This document shows positions 27,845-34,875 of a DNA stretch of 64,000 nt, in pieces (position 1 is the stretch's first letter; the number at the start of each line of letters is the position of its first letter). Location of the stretch: NCBI GenBank assembly GCA_027488815.1, contig JAIYAX010000017.1, positions 1 through 64,000 on the forward strand, given 5' to 3'. Below the pieces are notes generated by a model. The model saw only the letters and a list, made by a program, of their open reading frames with translations, had not been told where the DNA came from and ran no database searches. The translations under genes were made by a program, and so were the position numbers. This DNA comes from Cytophagaceae bacterium. Lineage in GTDB: Bacteria > Bacteroidota > Bacteroidia > Cytophagales > JAIYAX01.

Positions 27845-28009
27845 CCCTCTGGTTGGTGTTGCGTCACCAACCAGTCCAATTGACCCCTTTTGGTGTTCCG
27901 TCACCAACCAGTGCGATTGTATGAGTCCATTTTTGTCTGATGTCTCAGTGATAAGCAAGGACCAGTTGGAGTATAGAATAGATCGTGTCAGGTGGGGACA
28001 TCTGCCACC
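27845..28009. repeat. Intergenic repeat B1 (165-bp direct repeat, left copy)
   Basis: Matches 28576-28740 with two mismatches and no gaps. It starts with the perfect hairpin CTGGTTGGTG/CACCAACCAG (27849-27874), followed by a partial second copy of the hairpin, a core GTCTCAGTGATAAGCAAGGACCAG (about 27942-27965, shown here as its key bases) and AGGTGGGGACATCTGCCACC. It lies just past the stop of the DUF2442 gene. Confidence 0.9.
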
Positions 28010-28050
28010 TGGGGTAGAGTATGAAATAGGTCGTGGGTAGCTTTTTATTT

Positions 28051-28278
28051 CTATGTCTTTTTGAGTATTGCTTCAACCGAAATGTCTTCATCAAGTAAAG
28101 GCCAATGAATGCCATAGCCCGAAGGGGATACTTTATACAATTTGCGCTGTATATCTGAAGCATTCATAAGCTTTTTGGAGATTTTTTCAAGGGGCAATTC
28201 GATGCTTCTGCCATCGATCACGATCAAAATGGTGTCCTTTCCGAATGAAATACATTGAATAATGTGTGTAGCGATCAT
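28051..28278 (-). CDS. DUF2442 family protein
   Basis: A 75-residue protein of the DUF2442 family, recognised by the C-terminal 'GYGIHWPLLDEDISVEAIL' with the typical Y/G-I-HWP-x-LDEDIS signature. DUF2442 genes are often paired with DUF4160 genes as suspected toxin-antitoxin-like modules; here no DUF4160 partner is adjacent. The gene lies alone between two almost identical 165-bp repeats, in the opposite orientation to the neighbouring TA pairs. The region 28279-28575 upstream of it has no recognisable gene. Confidence 0.85.
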   Translation of the reverse strand: MIATHIIQCISFGKDTILIVIDGRSIELPLEKISKKLMNASDIQRKLYKVSPSGYGIHWPLLDEDISVEAILKKT

Positions 28279-28575
28279 ATTGAATTGAAATATAGGTTCC
28301 AGGAGCTAACAATAAGTTCAAAATGCTGGTAAATGATTTTCTTGATCTCTTTAGTCGCAGCAGGTGTCATGTTGTATGCAAAGGCTTCTTTAATTTCTAC
28401 TTCCTCAGCAAGTATCCACTATTTGCATTCTTGATCTCCTTTCTGAGCATGTATATGCATAGGTTCGGTACCCTCATAGGAATAAAAGAACAAGCGCCAG
28501 CCAAATATGTACAACACGGTAGGCATACATCAAAGTTATTGAATTTGGCCTATTCCTCAAATTGAGTAAATCAAC

Positions 28576-28740
28576 CCCTCTGGTTGGTGTTCCGTCACCA
28601 ACCAGTCCAATTGACCCCTTTTGGTGTTCCGTCACCAACCAGTGCGATTGTATGAGTCCATTTTCGTCTGATGTCTCAGTGATAAGCAAGGACCAGTTGG
28701 AGTATAGAATAGATCGTGTCAGGTGGGGACATCTGCCACC
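28576..28740. repeat. Intergenic repeat B2 (165-bp direct repeat, right copy)
   Basis: The second copy of the 165-bp repeat, in the same orientation as B1 and 731 bases away from it. It holds the same CTGGTTGGTG/CACCAACCAG hairpin and GTCTCAGTGA core. It ends 60 bases before the start of the PIN-family antitoxin gene. Confidence 0.9.
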
Positions 28741-28788
28741 GGGGGGAGTATCCTGAGCTGCAAACTCAAGATACCAGGATAGTTTAAC

Positions 28789-28796
28789 TAACTTTG
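28789..28796 (+). promoter_or_regulatory. -7 promoter box abutting the antitoxin start
   Basis: TAACTTTG is a perfect TAnnTTTG box ending only 4 bases before the ATG at 28801. If used, transcription would begin at or near the start codon, giving an almost leaderless message. Confidence 0.4.
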
Positions 28797-28800
28797 TACT

Positions 28801-29025
28801 ATGCAAACTTTTAAGGTAAGTATTCTCAACCCTAAGGCGACTAAGTTACTAAAGTCACTCGCAGAACTTAAGCTCATATCAATCACTGAGCAGCCTGAGT
28901 CCGGATTTAAAGAAATAGTAGATCAGTTGAGAAAGAAAGTATCTGCTCATTCACCTTCTTTCGAAGAAATAACCGAAGAAGTGGAATTGGTAAGATCAAA
29001 ACGCTATGCCAAACGAAAAAATTAG
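28801..29025 (+). CDS. Antitoxin of a PIN-family toxin-antitoxin pair
   Basis: A 74-residue protein starting 'MQTFKVSILNPKATKLLKSL', a pattern typical of small antitoxins paired with PIN-family toxins (TIGR00305 type). The middle 'AELKLISIT' is a short hydrophobic segment, and the charged tail ('EEVELVRSKRYAKRKN') likely contacts the toxin. It overlaps the toxin gene by 20 bases, so the two are translationally coupled. It would bind and neutralise the downstream RNase and repress the operon; this is inference from organisation. Confidence 0.8.
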   Translation: MQTFKVSILNPKATKLLKSLAELKLISITEQPESGFKEIVDQLRKKVSAHSPSFEEITEEVELVRSKRYAKRKN

Positions 29026-29422
29026 ATTAATTATCGATACTAATTTGTGGATTAGTATTTTGCTTTCAAATAGATTCCAAAAGCTCGATACAATCCTTTT
29101 TAGCACTACTACAATCGTACTGTTTAGCAAGGAACTTTTTGATGAATTTATAGAAGTAGCTCAAAGACCAAAGTTTAAGCAATATATCTCCAGTGAAGAT
29201 TTGTTATTTCTCGCTGAAAGTATTCAGGCTAAGGCTGAATTTGTTGACGTTCGATCAGTTGTAAAGGCATGCAGAGATATAAAAGATGACTTTTTACTGT
29301 CTTTAGCAATAGATGGTGAAGCCACTCATCTATTGACAGGCGACAAAGATTTACTAGACCTTAAGAAATTTGGCAATACAAAAATCTTAACTATTGCTGA
29401 TTTTCTGGCAATAGAAACTTAG
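29006..29422 (+). CDS. PIN-domain ribonuclease toxin
   Basis: A 138-residue toxin of the PIN family (TIGR00305-like, 'putative toxin-antitoxin system toxin component'). The acidic active-site residues are in place: Asp in 'LIIDTNLWIS', Glu in 'FDEFIEVAQRPKF', Asp in 'DIKDDFLLSLA', and Asp in 'LLTGDKDLL'. Such proteins cleave RNA in a Mg-dependent way and arrest growth when free of antitoxin. It appears intact, unlike the vapC at 7689. Repeats B2 and B3 flank the pair. Confidence 0.85.
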   Translation: MPNEKIRLIIDTNLWISILLSNRFQKLDTILFSTTTIVLFSKELFDEFIEVAQRPKFKQYISSEDLLFLAESIQAKAEFVDVRSVVKACRDIKDDFLLSLAIDGEATHLLTGDKDLLDLKKFGNTKILTIADFLAIET

Positions 29423-29453
29423 CCAGTAAGAGAGTGTTGTAAAGAAGTATTTC

Positions 29454-29543
29454 CCCTCTGGTTGGTCTTCCGTCACCAACCAGTCCAATAGCTTGAGTCC
29501 ATTTTCGCCTAAGGTCTCAGTAAGATGGTTAGACCAGGTGGGG
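29454..29543. repeat. Intergenic repeat B3
   Basis: A shorter member of the B type. CCCTCTGG and the hairpin CTGGTTGGTC/CACCAACCAG (one mismatch) start it, then CAGTCCAATAG, and the core AAGGTCTCAGTAAGATGG followed by AGACCAGGTGGGG (29511-29543). It separates the PIN pair from the RelE pair. Confidence 0.8.
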
Positions 29544-29616
29544 TTCGGAGATGCTTGCACTGGCTCTTGTATGTTTTAGGATGATAGCCTAACTTTAACA
29601 GAGCAAACTTAGGCAC

Positions 29617-29805
29617 ATGAAAGGTATTCAGTACGTATTAAATGATAAGGACGAGCGTGTTGCCGTTCAGATCGATTTGAAGAAGCACGGGGATTTATGG
29701 GAAGACATCTACGATTCTATTGTAGCCGATTCCAGAAAAAACGAAGAGCGTGTGAGTTTGAAAGACTTAAAGGAAAACCTAAAGGGCAAACGAAAGTCTT
29801 CCTGA
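29617..29805 (+). CDS. Antitoxin of a RelE-type pair
   Basis: A 62-residue protein ('MKGIQYVLNDKDERVAVQID') with the beta-strand then helix pattern of small type II antitoxins. The C-terminal 'SLKDLKENLKGKRK' resembles toxin-binding tails of RelB/Phd-like antitoxins in Bacteroidota. Its stop codon shares one base with the ATG of the toxin (TGATG), so translation is coupled. A TAACTTTA box (one base off the -7 consensus) lies about 20 bases upstream. Confidence 0.78.
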   Translation: MKGIQYVLNDKDERVAVQIDLKKHGDLWEDIYDSIVADSRKNEERVSLKDLKENLKGKRKSS

Positions 29806-30059
29806 TGTATACGATCGTTTTCGCTAAGTCAGCAGCGAAAGAGGTGTATGCATTACCCTCGAAAGCAGTTTTAAAAGTGGTTGAAGCAATAGAAACATTA
29901 GCCGTTGATCCAAGGCCAAATGGAGTTAAAAAGCTTGTTGGATCAAAGAATTTATGGAGAATTCGGGTGGGGGACTATCGAGTGGTATATAGCATTGATG
30001 ATGTGATCTTGGTAGTTGATGTTAGAAAAGTGGGGCACAGAAAAGAAGTGTATGATTAA
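29805..30059 (+). CDS. RelE/ParE family toxin
   Basis: An 84-residue RelE-superfamily toxin ('MYTIVFAKSAAKEVYALP', 'GVKKLVGSKNLWRIRVGDYR', 'VVYSIDDVILVVDVRKVGHRKEVY' across adjoining stretches). The 'WRIRVGDYRVVY' and 'VRKVGHRKEVY' segments are diagnostic and carry the basic residues used for ribosome-dependent mRNA cleavage in RelE. I chose the ATG at 29805; the longer frame from 29697 runs through the antitoxin. Repeats B3 and B4 flank the pair. Confidence 0.88.
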   Translation: MYTIVFAKSAAKEVYALPSKAVLKVVEAIETLAVDPRPNGVKKLVGSKNLWRIRVGDYRVVYSIDDVILVVDVRKVGHRKEVYD

Positions 30060-30117
30060 GTGATGTGAAATAGAGTTGAATGAAAGCTAACTTTGAAGCT
30101 GCCCTCATTGGTGTTGT

Positions 30118-30345
30118 GCAATGCCAAGTGGGTAGACAACCAACCAGTCCAATAGTTAGAGGATATTTTCACTTGGGCTCAGCGAGACGCTAAGTCCAGG
30201 TGTGTTTTATGGCACAAGTCACAGACTTGCGCCAGCTGGATCAACAATGCAAATGTCGAATAGCAGGTTGGTTTATTGTTTTATGTATAAGTACCAAACT
30301 TGCCCCAGCTGGTGCTAAACATTAACTCCCAGCCATTTCGTAACG
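30118..30345. repeat. Intergenic repeat B4 and related remnants
   Basis: CAACCAACCAGTCCAATAG (30137 onward) matches the B1-B3 left part, and GGCTCAGCGAGACGCTAAG with TCCAGG (30176-30200) is the core. After this, GACTTGCGCCAGCTGG and AACTTGCCCCAGCTGG form a loose repeat about 85 bases apart, and CAAGTC ACA GACTTG is a small palindrome. Nothing else is recognised in the gap 30060-30438 apart from the promoter at its end. Confidence 0.65.
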
Positions 30346-30392
30346 CTAATAATGGATTAAGGATGAATTAGGTATTCAGCATGTTTATACAA

Positions 30393-30420
30393 TTGGTTGA
30401 GCGACTATTTTATATTTTTG
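30393..30420 (+). promoter_or_regulatory. Likely promoter of the delta-60 gene at 30439
   Basis: TATTTTTG (30413-30420) fits the -7 box, and TTG at 30393-30395 lies 17 bases upstream as a -33 element. The expected transcription start is about a dozen bases before the ATG. Confidence 0.5.
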
Positions 30421-30438
30421 TAGAAATAGTTAGTCGAC

Positions 30439-32982
30439 ATGCATAAAGTGAAGCTGTTTACTTTAATTTTTCTGTTTGCCAACGCAAACCTAAAGGCTCA
30501 GTTTTCCCAACAAGGCCAATTGGATACAACCTTCAATTCAGCTGACAAAGGTTTTGGAAAGGGTGATGGACCAAATACATCTGTCTTTAAATCTATATTT
30601 CAACAAGATGGTAAATTGATAATTGTGGGTGCTTTTACCCGGTATAATGGGATAAGTCGAAACGGGATTGCACGTTTGAATATCGATGGTAGTCTGGATA
30701 CAAGTTTTAATCCGGGAAGTGGTATGATTGGAACGGGTACTGAAATACCGATTATGTATAGCGTTGCTCTTCAAACTGATGGAAAGATTATTATCGGAGG
30801 CAACTTCATAAGCTTTAATGGAACAGCCCGAAACAGAGTAGCAAGATTGAACTCTAACGGCAGCATTGACTCAGCCTTTAATTCTACAATTGGTGCAAAC
30901 AATACAGTCACTTATACGGCTCTCCAAACTGATGGAAAGATTGTTATTGGCGGTTTTTTTTCATCTTACAACGGTGTTTTTCGTAACAGCATAGCGAGAA
31001 TTAACAGTGATGGAAGCTTGGACACCACTTTCAATCCCGGGCTTGGGACAAATAATGGAATCAAGAGTATTGCGATTCAACCTGATGGGAAGATGATTAT
31101 AGGTGGTTTTTTTACAAGCTACAATTCCATACCTAGAAGTCGAATTACTAGGATAAACTCTAATGGCAGCCTTGATACTAGCTTTAACCCTGGTAGCGGG
31201 GCGAGTGGTACTGTTCATTCTATTACACTTCAGCCTGATGGCAAGTCAGTAATAGGTGGAGATTTTTATAGCTACAACAATACAATTCGTTCCTGTATTG
31301 CTCGCATAAATATTAATGGTAGTATTGATACAACATTTAATCAAGGAATTGGGCTATCTGGATGGCCTATTTTAACTGTTTATGCTACTACTATTCAGCC
31401 AGATGGCAAAGTGATCATTGGTGGAACTTTCACGAGCTTTGATAACACTCCTAGAAATAATATCGCTAGATTAAATTCAAATGGAAGCTTAGATCCAAGT
31501 TTTGAAACAGGTACAGGAACAGATGACCTGCTTTATAGTGCTTCTCTTCAAGCAGATGGAAAACTAGTTATAACTGGCAATTTCGCTTCTTACAGGGGTA
31601 GTTTCCGAAATGTAATTGCTCGTTTAAACTCAAATGGTACTTTAGACAATACTTTCAATCCTGGCAATGGAGTAAACGCCTTGATTTACTCAATTGGTAT
31701 ACAATCAGATGGTAAAACATTAATTGGGGGAGATTTTAGAGGAGTTAACGGAACTTTTCAAGGATTTTTCTCAAGGTTAAATTCTAATGGCAGCTTAGAT
31801 ACTTCATTTCAACAAGGTATTGGAGCAAATAATTCGGTTCGTTGCATTGCTCAGAAGACTGATGGGAAGATATTAATTGGTGGACATTTCACAAGATACA
31901 ATAACCAAACTAGAAATTATCTAACTCAGCTTAATTCTAATGGCAGCTTAGATACTACCGCTAGTTTAGTATTAAGTGCTGACTATCATGTATTTGCAAT
32001 TGATATTCAGCCAAATGGAAAAGTAGTTGTTGGGGGCGATTTTTTTAATATTAACTCAATATCCCGTAGACGAATTGCAAGGCTTGACACCAATGGAAGT
32101 GTAGATTTAAGTTTTAACTCAGGAGTTGGACCTAATTTTAGGATATTAACTGTTGCCAGTCAACCTGATGGAAAGATTGTAATTGGTGGTAGATTTACTG
32201 AATACAGTGGGACTCCAAGAATTCGAATAGCAAGGGTTAATTCTAATGGAAGTTTGGATACAACGTTTAATTCTGGCCTAGGTGCAACTGGAACTTCCTT
32301 TAATGAAGTTGCAACAATTAAACTACTAACAAACGGTAAGTTGTTAATTGGGGGTAACTTTACAAGTTATAATGGAACACCGACCAATCATTTCGCTCGT
32401 TTAAATTCAAATGGTAGCTTAGATACAACTTTTAACAATGGAACGGGGCCAAACAATCGTGTATTTTGTATCTTACTTCAACCTGATGGGAAGATTATAA
32501 TAGGTGGAACGTTCACAAGCTATAACGGTATCCCAATTAATAGAATTGCCCGCATCAATTCTGATGGAAGTTTGGATATGACCTTCAACCCTGGAGTTGC
32601 AGCAAATAGTACTGTTGTGGCGGCTTCATTTCAGCCAGACGGCAACTTGATCATAGGAGGAGATTTCACCAGCTACAACGGCATTGGACGAAACCGCATT
32701 GCAAGAATTTGGGGAGGAAATACTGTAGCAGGAGTAGGAGCAGAAACGTTAACCAACAATATCCCATTTGTGTATCCTAACCCTACGCAAGCTTTCATCC
32801 AAGTTAAGGTAGGCAGATCCTTTTCTTACACTTTACACTCAATACATGGTGTTTTACTAGATCAAGGAGTATCCAATGAGCCTGAAGTGACTCTGCATAC
32901 GAACGCCTACCGTTCAGGCACCTATTTGTTGAGAGTAGTAACAAGTGAGGGTATCTCTGTTCAAAAATTTATCAAAGAGTGA
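30439..32982 (+). CDS. Delta-60 repeat T9SS-secreted protein
   Basis: An 847-residue protein with a signal peptide ('LFTLIFLFANANLKAQ'), a starting 'LDTTFNSAD' strand and about 13 delta-60 repeats (DUF5122) with well-kept 'RIARLNSNGSLDTTF' blocks. The T9SS type A sorting domain at the end runs from 'VYPNPTQAFIQV' to 'VQKFIKE'. It is more regular than the tandem pair at the left edge and clearly separate from them. Expected location is the cell surface or medium; function unknown. It lies inside the repeat/TA region, between B4 and A3. Confidence 0.92.
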   Translation: MHKVKLFTLIFLFANANLKAQFSQQGQLDTTFNSADKGFGKGDGPNTSVFKSIFQQDGKLIIVGAFTRYNGISRNGIARLNIDGSLDTSFNPGSGMIGTGTEIPIMYSVALQTDGKIIIGGNFISFNGTARNRVARLNSNGSIDSAFNSTIGANNTVTYTALQTDGKIVIGGFFSSYNGVFRNSIARINSDGSLDTTFNPGLGTNNGIKSIAIQPDGKMIIGGFFTSYNSIPRSRITRINSNGSLDTSFNPGSGASGTVHSITLQPDGKSVIGGDFYSYNNTIRSCIARININGSIDTTFNQGIGLSGWPILTVYATTIQPDGKVIIGGTFTSFDNTPRNNIARLNSNGSLDPSFETGTGTDDLLYSASLQADGKLVITGNFASYRGSFRNVIARLNSNGTLDNTFNPGNGVNALIYSIGIQSDGKTLIGGDFRGVNGTFQGFFSRLNSNGSLDTSFQQGIGANNSVRCIAQKTDGKILIGGHFTRYNNQTRNYLTQLNSNGSLDTTASLVLSADYHVFAIDIQPNGKVVVGGDFFNINSISRRRIARLDTNGSVDLSFNSGVGPNFRILTVASQPDGKIVIGGRFTEYSGTPRIRIARVNSNGSLDTTFNSGLGATGTSFNEVATIKLLTNGKLLIGGNFTSYNGTPTNHFARLNSNGSLDTTFNNGTGPNNRVFCILLQPDGKIIIGGTFTSYNGIPINRIARINSDGSLDMTFNPGVAANSTVVAASFQPDGNLIIGGDFTSYNGIGRNRIARIWGGNTVAGVGAETLTNNIPFVYPNPTQAFIQVKVGRSFSYTLHSIHGVLLDQGVSNEPEVTLHTNAYRSGTYLLRVVTSEGISVQKFIKE

Positions 32983-33032
32983 TGAAACAGCGTTCTTTGT
33001 CCTTTTTGGTGTATCCAACCGCTCTTATTGAT

Positions 33033-33192
33033 TTAGCTTCTCGCTGAGACCTATACAAATTTCAAAGATCAAGGATACAAATGTGAAATTCAGCGATGAA
33101 AACGGCCTGAGTTTTTGAAATCATTATAAACAAGCTGAAAGGAAGGTTCTTTTAACAGTACCTAAGGTCTCAGCGAGACGGAAAGACCATAC
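33033..33192. repeat. Intergenic repeat element A3 with perfect inverted ends
   Basis: TCTCGCTGAGACCT (33039-33052) and AGGTCTCAGCGAGA (33165-33178) are perfect 14-bp inverted repeats bounding a 140-bp element. Its body ('GATACAAATGTGAAATTCAG', 'CGATGAAAACGGCCTGAG') matches A1 and A2. It has no plausible gene and resembles a MITE or a small structured RNA element. Confidence 0.85.
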
Positions 33193-33252
33193 GGGGTCTT
33201 GATCTCAGAATAGCGATAATGATTTTACTAAGAATAGCAGTGGATTGCGATA

Positions 33253-33606
33253 TTAAGGATAGTTGACGTTTATCTCCAGGCATCCAATGGCCTCATATTG
33301 CTTATCAACTAGGAAAGCCTCAATCAAAGTAGTGTGGTATTCAAGTACCTTTATAAGGTTATCTGTATTTGTGTTGCCTGTTCTCAACCATATTACTTTT
33401 GGCGGATGACCATAAAGTGTTGCCAAGTCATAGAAGTCAGAATCAAAAGTAACTATTGCGAAACCCTCCTTTTTCGCAAATTCCCATAGCTCTTTGTCGC
33501 TTTTGTTTTCAAGTTCTAAATCTCGTACTTGAGTACAACCTGGAAACGCTTTACTAAGCTTACGGGGGACTTTATAGGAAATATTCTGGTCAAATAGCAG
33601 CCTCAC
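33253..33606 (-). CDS. DUF5615 PIN-like toxin
   Basis: A 117-residue DUF5615 family protein, a PIN-like nuclease fold. The start 'MRLLFDQNISYKVPRKLS' and 'IVTFDSDFYDLATLYGHPPK' are characteristic, with acidic residues at FDQN, ELWEFA and FDSDF in the expected places. DUF5615 proteins are paired with DUF433 antitoxins in a VapBC45-like arrangement, as here: the antitoxin gene is immediately upstream and overlaps it by 4 bases. It is probably an RNase toxin; this has not been shown for this protein. Confidence 0.88.
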   Translation of the reverse strand: MRLLFDQNISYKVPRKLSKAFPGCTQVRDLELENKSDKELWEFAKKEGFAIVTFDSDFYDLATLYGHPPKVIWLRTGNTNTDNLIKVLEYHTTLIEAFLVDKQYEAIGCLEINVNYP

Positions 33607-33827
33607 AAAGCAATTAGAATTTTGTGCTCTCGATCAGCAGCATAGGAAAGTGCCGCCTGAATGTCTTCTTTTGTGAGCTCTGGATAGTCATTGAGTATTT
33701 CCTCTACTGTCATGCCACTGGCAAACCAACCAAGTATGTCATATACACTTATTCTTAGCCCACGAATGATTGGACGGCCAAACCTGATCTGGGCATTAAT
33801 GGTTATTCTTTCAGAATAATGTTTCAT
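33603..33827 (-). CDS. DUF433 antitoxin
   Basis: A 74-residue DUF433 protein with the family signature 'GRPIIRGLRISVYDILGWFA' and 'EILNDYPELTKEDIQAAL'. The domain is a helix-turn-helix-like DNA-binding fold used as the antitoxin and autorepressor with DUF5615 toxins. It overlaps the toxin by 4 bases and begins 7 bases after the stop of a short upstream open frame on the same strand. Confidence 0.88.
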   Translation of the reverse strand: MKHYSERITINAQIRFGRPIIRGLRISVYDILGWFASGMTVEEILNDYPELTKEDIQAALSYAADREHKILIAL

Positions 33828-33834
33828 AAAAACT

Positions 33835-33975
33835 CTAATTTCTCCCTTTCTTATTGTTTGAATTGCTTTGTTCCTTTAAGAGTTGTACTTGCTTTTTGGC
33901 ATTTTCTAAGGTAGCCGGTGATTGCCTGGATAGCTTCTCCATGCCTAACTTGGCTCTTTCCTGAAAGGATATCAT
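33835..33975 (-). CDS. Possible 46-residue protein ahead of the DUF433/DUF5615 pair
   Basis: A short frame beginning 'MISFQERAKLGMEKLSRQSP', rich in Lys and Gln, predicted helical, ending 7 bases before the DUF433 start. Its spacing suggests the same operon. No family is recognised, and it may be a non-functional frame. The region 33976-34263 contains only the inverted repeat at 34062-34100. Confidence 0.4.
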   Translation of the reverse strand: MISFQERAKLGMEKLSRQSPATLENAKKQVQLLKEQSNSNNKKGRN

Positions 33976-34061
33976 ATAGTTTATCTTTAAGGTGTTGTGT
34001 CACACATACAAATGTAAGCAATCTAGATCATCCACGAGTAGAGGATACTACCCTAAGCTAA

Positions 34062-34100
34062 TTCCGCCAAGGCTCGGATTAGTATAGCTTATTGGCGGAA
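34062..34100. repeat. Inverted repeat beside a B-type remnant
   Basis: TTCCGCCAA (34062-34070) and TTGGCGGAA (34092-34100) are perfect 9-bp inverted repeats, immediately followed by CACCAACCAATGGGG, which resembles the B-type hairpin arm CACCAACCAG. It may be an eroded repeat end. Confidence 0.45.
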
Positions 34101-34263
34101 CACCAACCAATGGGGAGAAAGACTGTTTGCCGATACCAACATCATTCTTTATTTTTGAGTTGCTAAGATCAGGTGAGGAAACTAAAAACAGGCGTTGAAA
34201 GAGATGACATGTATGGTGTGGACGTTTGCCAAATAGAGGAAACGTGATTATTACTTTACTTTC

Positions 34264-34707
34264 TTAATTCTGCTCAATTTTTGACATTTCAAATGCTAAA
34301 AAAAACTCCTCAATTACAAATATCAATTTTGCATCTTTTTTTAAAAGTCTTATACTCATAAAAACAGGTTTATCTTCTTTTCTGTCTTTCCATTCTTGAA
34401 TAATTACTTCACCGCTGAAAGGGTCTAACTTCCAGTGTCCATTTTTTAAGGATAAGTCGCTATTGTTTGACTCAAGTGTAAACTTTTGATCAGCATTAAA
34501 GTAGAATGTAGTTTTTGATAGAATTTCTCGGGCCTGGCCTATTAGTTGTTTAGCTTCATCTGGGATGACTGCACCTATGTCATATGGCCTTACTGGCTTC
34601 CATATCCCAATGATTTCCTTTTTTATATTTTCCTGGGCAGATATTTTGATTGAAAAAGAAATGATAAGTAGAGTTGAACAGGTAATTGATTTAAGAAGTC
34701 GTAGCAT
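34264..34707 (-). CDS. Hypothetical exported protein
   Basis: A 147-residue protein if begun at the ATG at 34707, which starts a clear signal peptide ('LLKSITCSTLLIISFSIKISAQ'). A longer frame to 34740 adds 11 residues before it. The mature part contains 'IIGIWKPVRPYD', 'TTFYFNADQKFTLESN' and 'NGHWKLDPFSGEVIIQEW', a pattern of lipocalin-like small proteins in Bacteroidota that begin with 'xxGxWK'. Function is unknown. It is AT-rich and stands upstream of the DUF433 pair. Confidence 0.65.
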   Translation of the reverse strand: MLRLLKSITCSTLLIISFSIKISAQENIKKEIIGIWKPVRPYDIGAVIPDEAKQLIGQAREILSKTTFYFNADQKFTLESNNSDLSLKNGHWKLDPFSGEVIIQEWKDRKEDKPVFMSIRLLKKDAKLIFVIEEFFLAFEMSKIEQN

Positions 34708-34841
34708 TACTATAGGATTACTTGAGCAAAGGTAATTCATTGTGTTGAGATAAGAAGGGCCTTTTGAGTTGAAAGTCGTCCCAATATTTTGTTCATCAAT
34801 GTACAGCCAGATGTGTAGACTTACATCAGCAAATGGCTGTA

Positions 34842-34873
34842 AGGTCTCAGTGAGACGCTAAGACCAGTTGGGG
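34842..34873. repeat. Core of the intergenic repeat family (solo copy)
   Basis: AGGTCTCAGTGAGACGCTAA followed by GACCAGTTGGGG. The perfect palindrome GTCTCA-G-TGAGAC is the clearest form of the core. No body or hairpin arm is attached, so this may be a solo remnant. Confidence 0.7.
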
Positions 34874-34875
34874 AT

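Noticed and set aside
28474-28806. 110-residue minus-strand frame over repeat B2
   Set aside because: It is made mostly of repeat B2 sequence and has no domain.
27845-30200. CRISPR array or classic integron array
   Set aside because: The repeats are 90-165 bp and far apart with genes between them, no 25-40 bp direct repeats with equal spacers exist, and I could not find RYYYAAC/GTTRRRY attC ends or an integrase.
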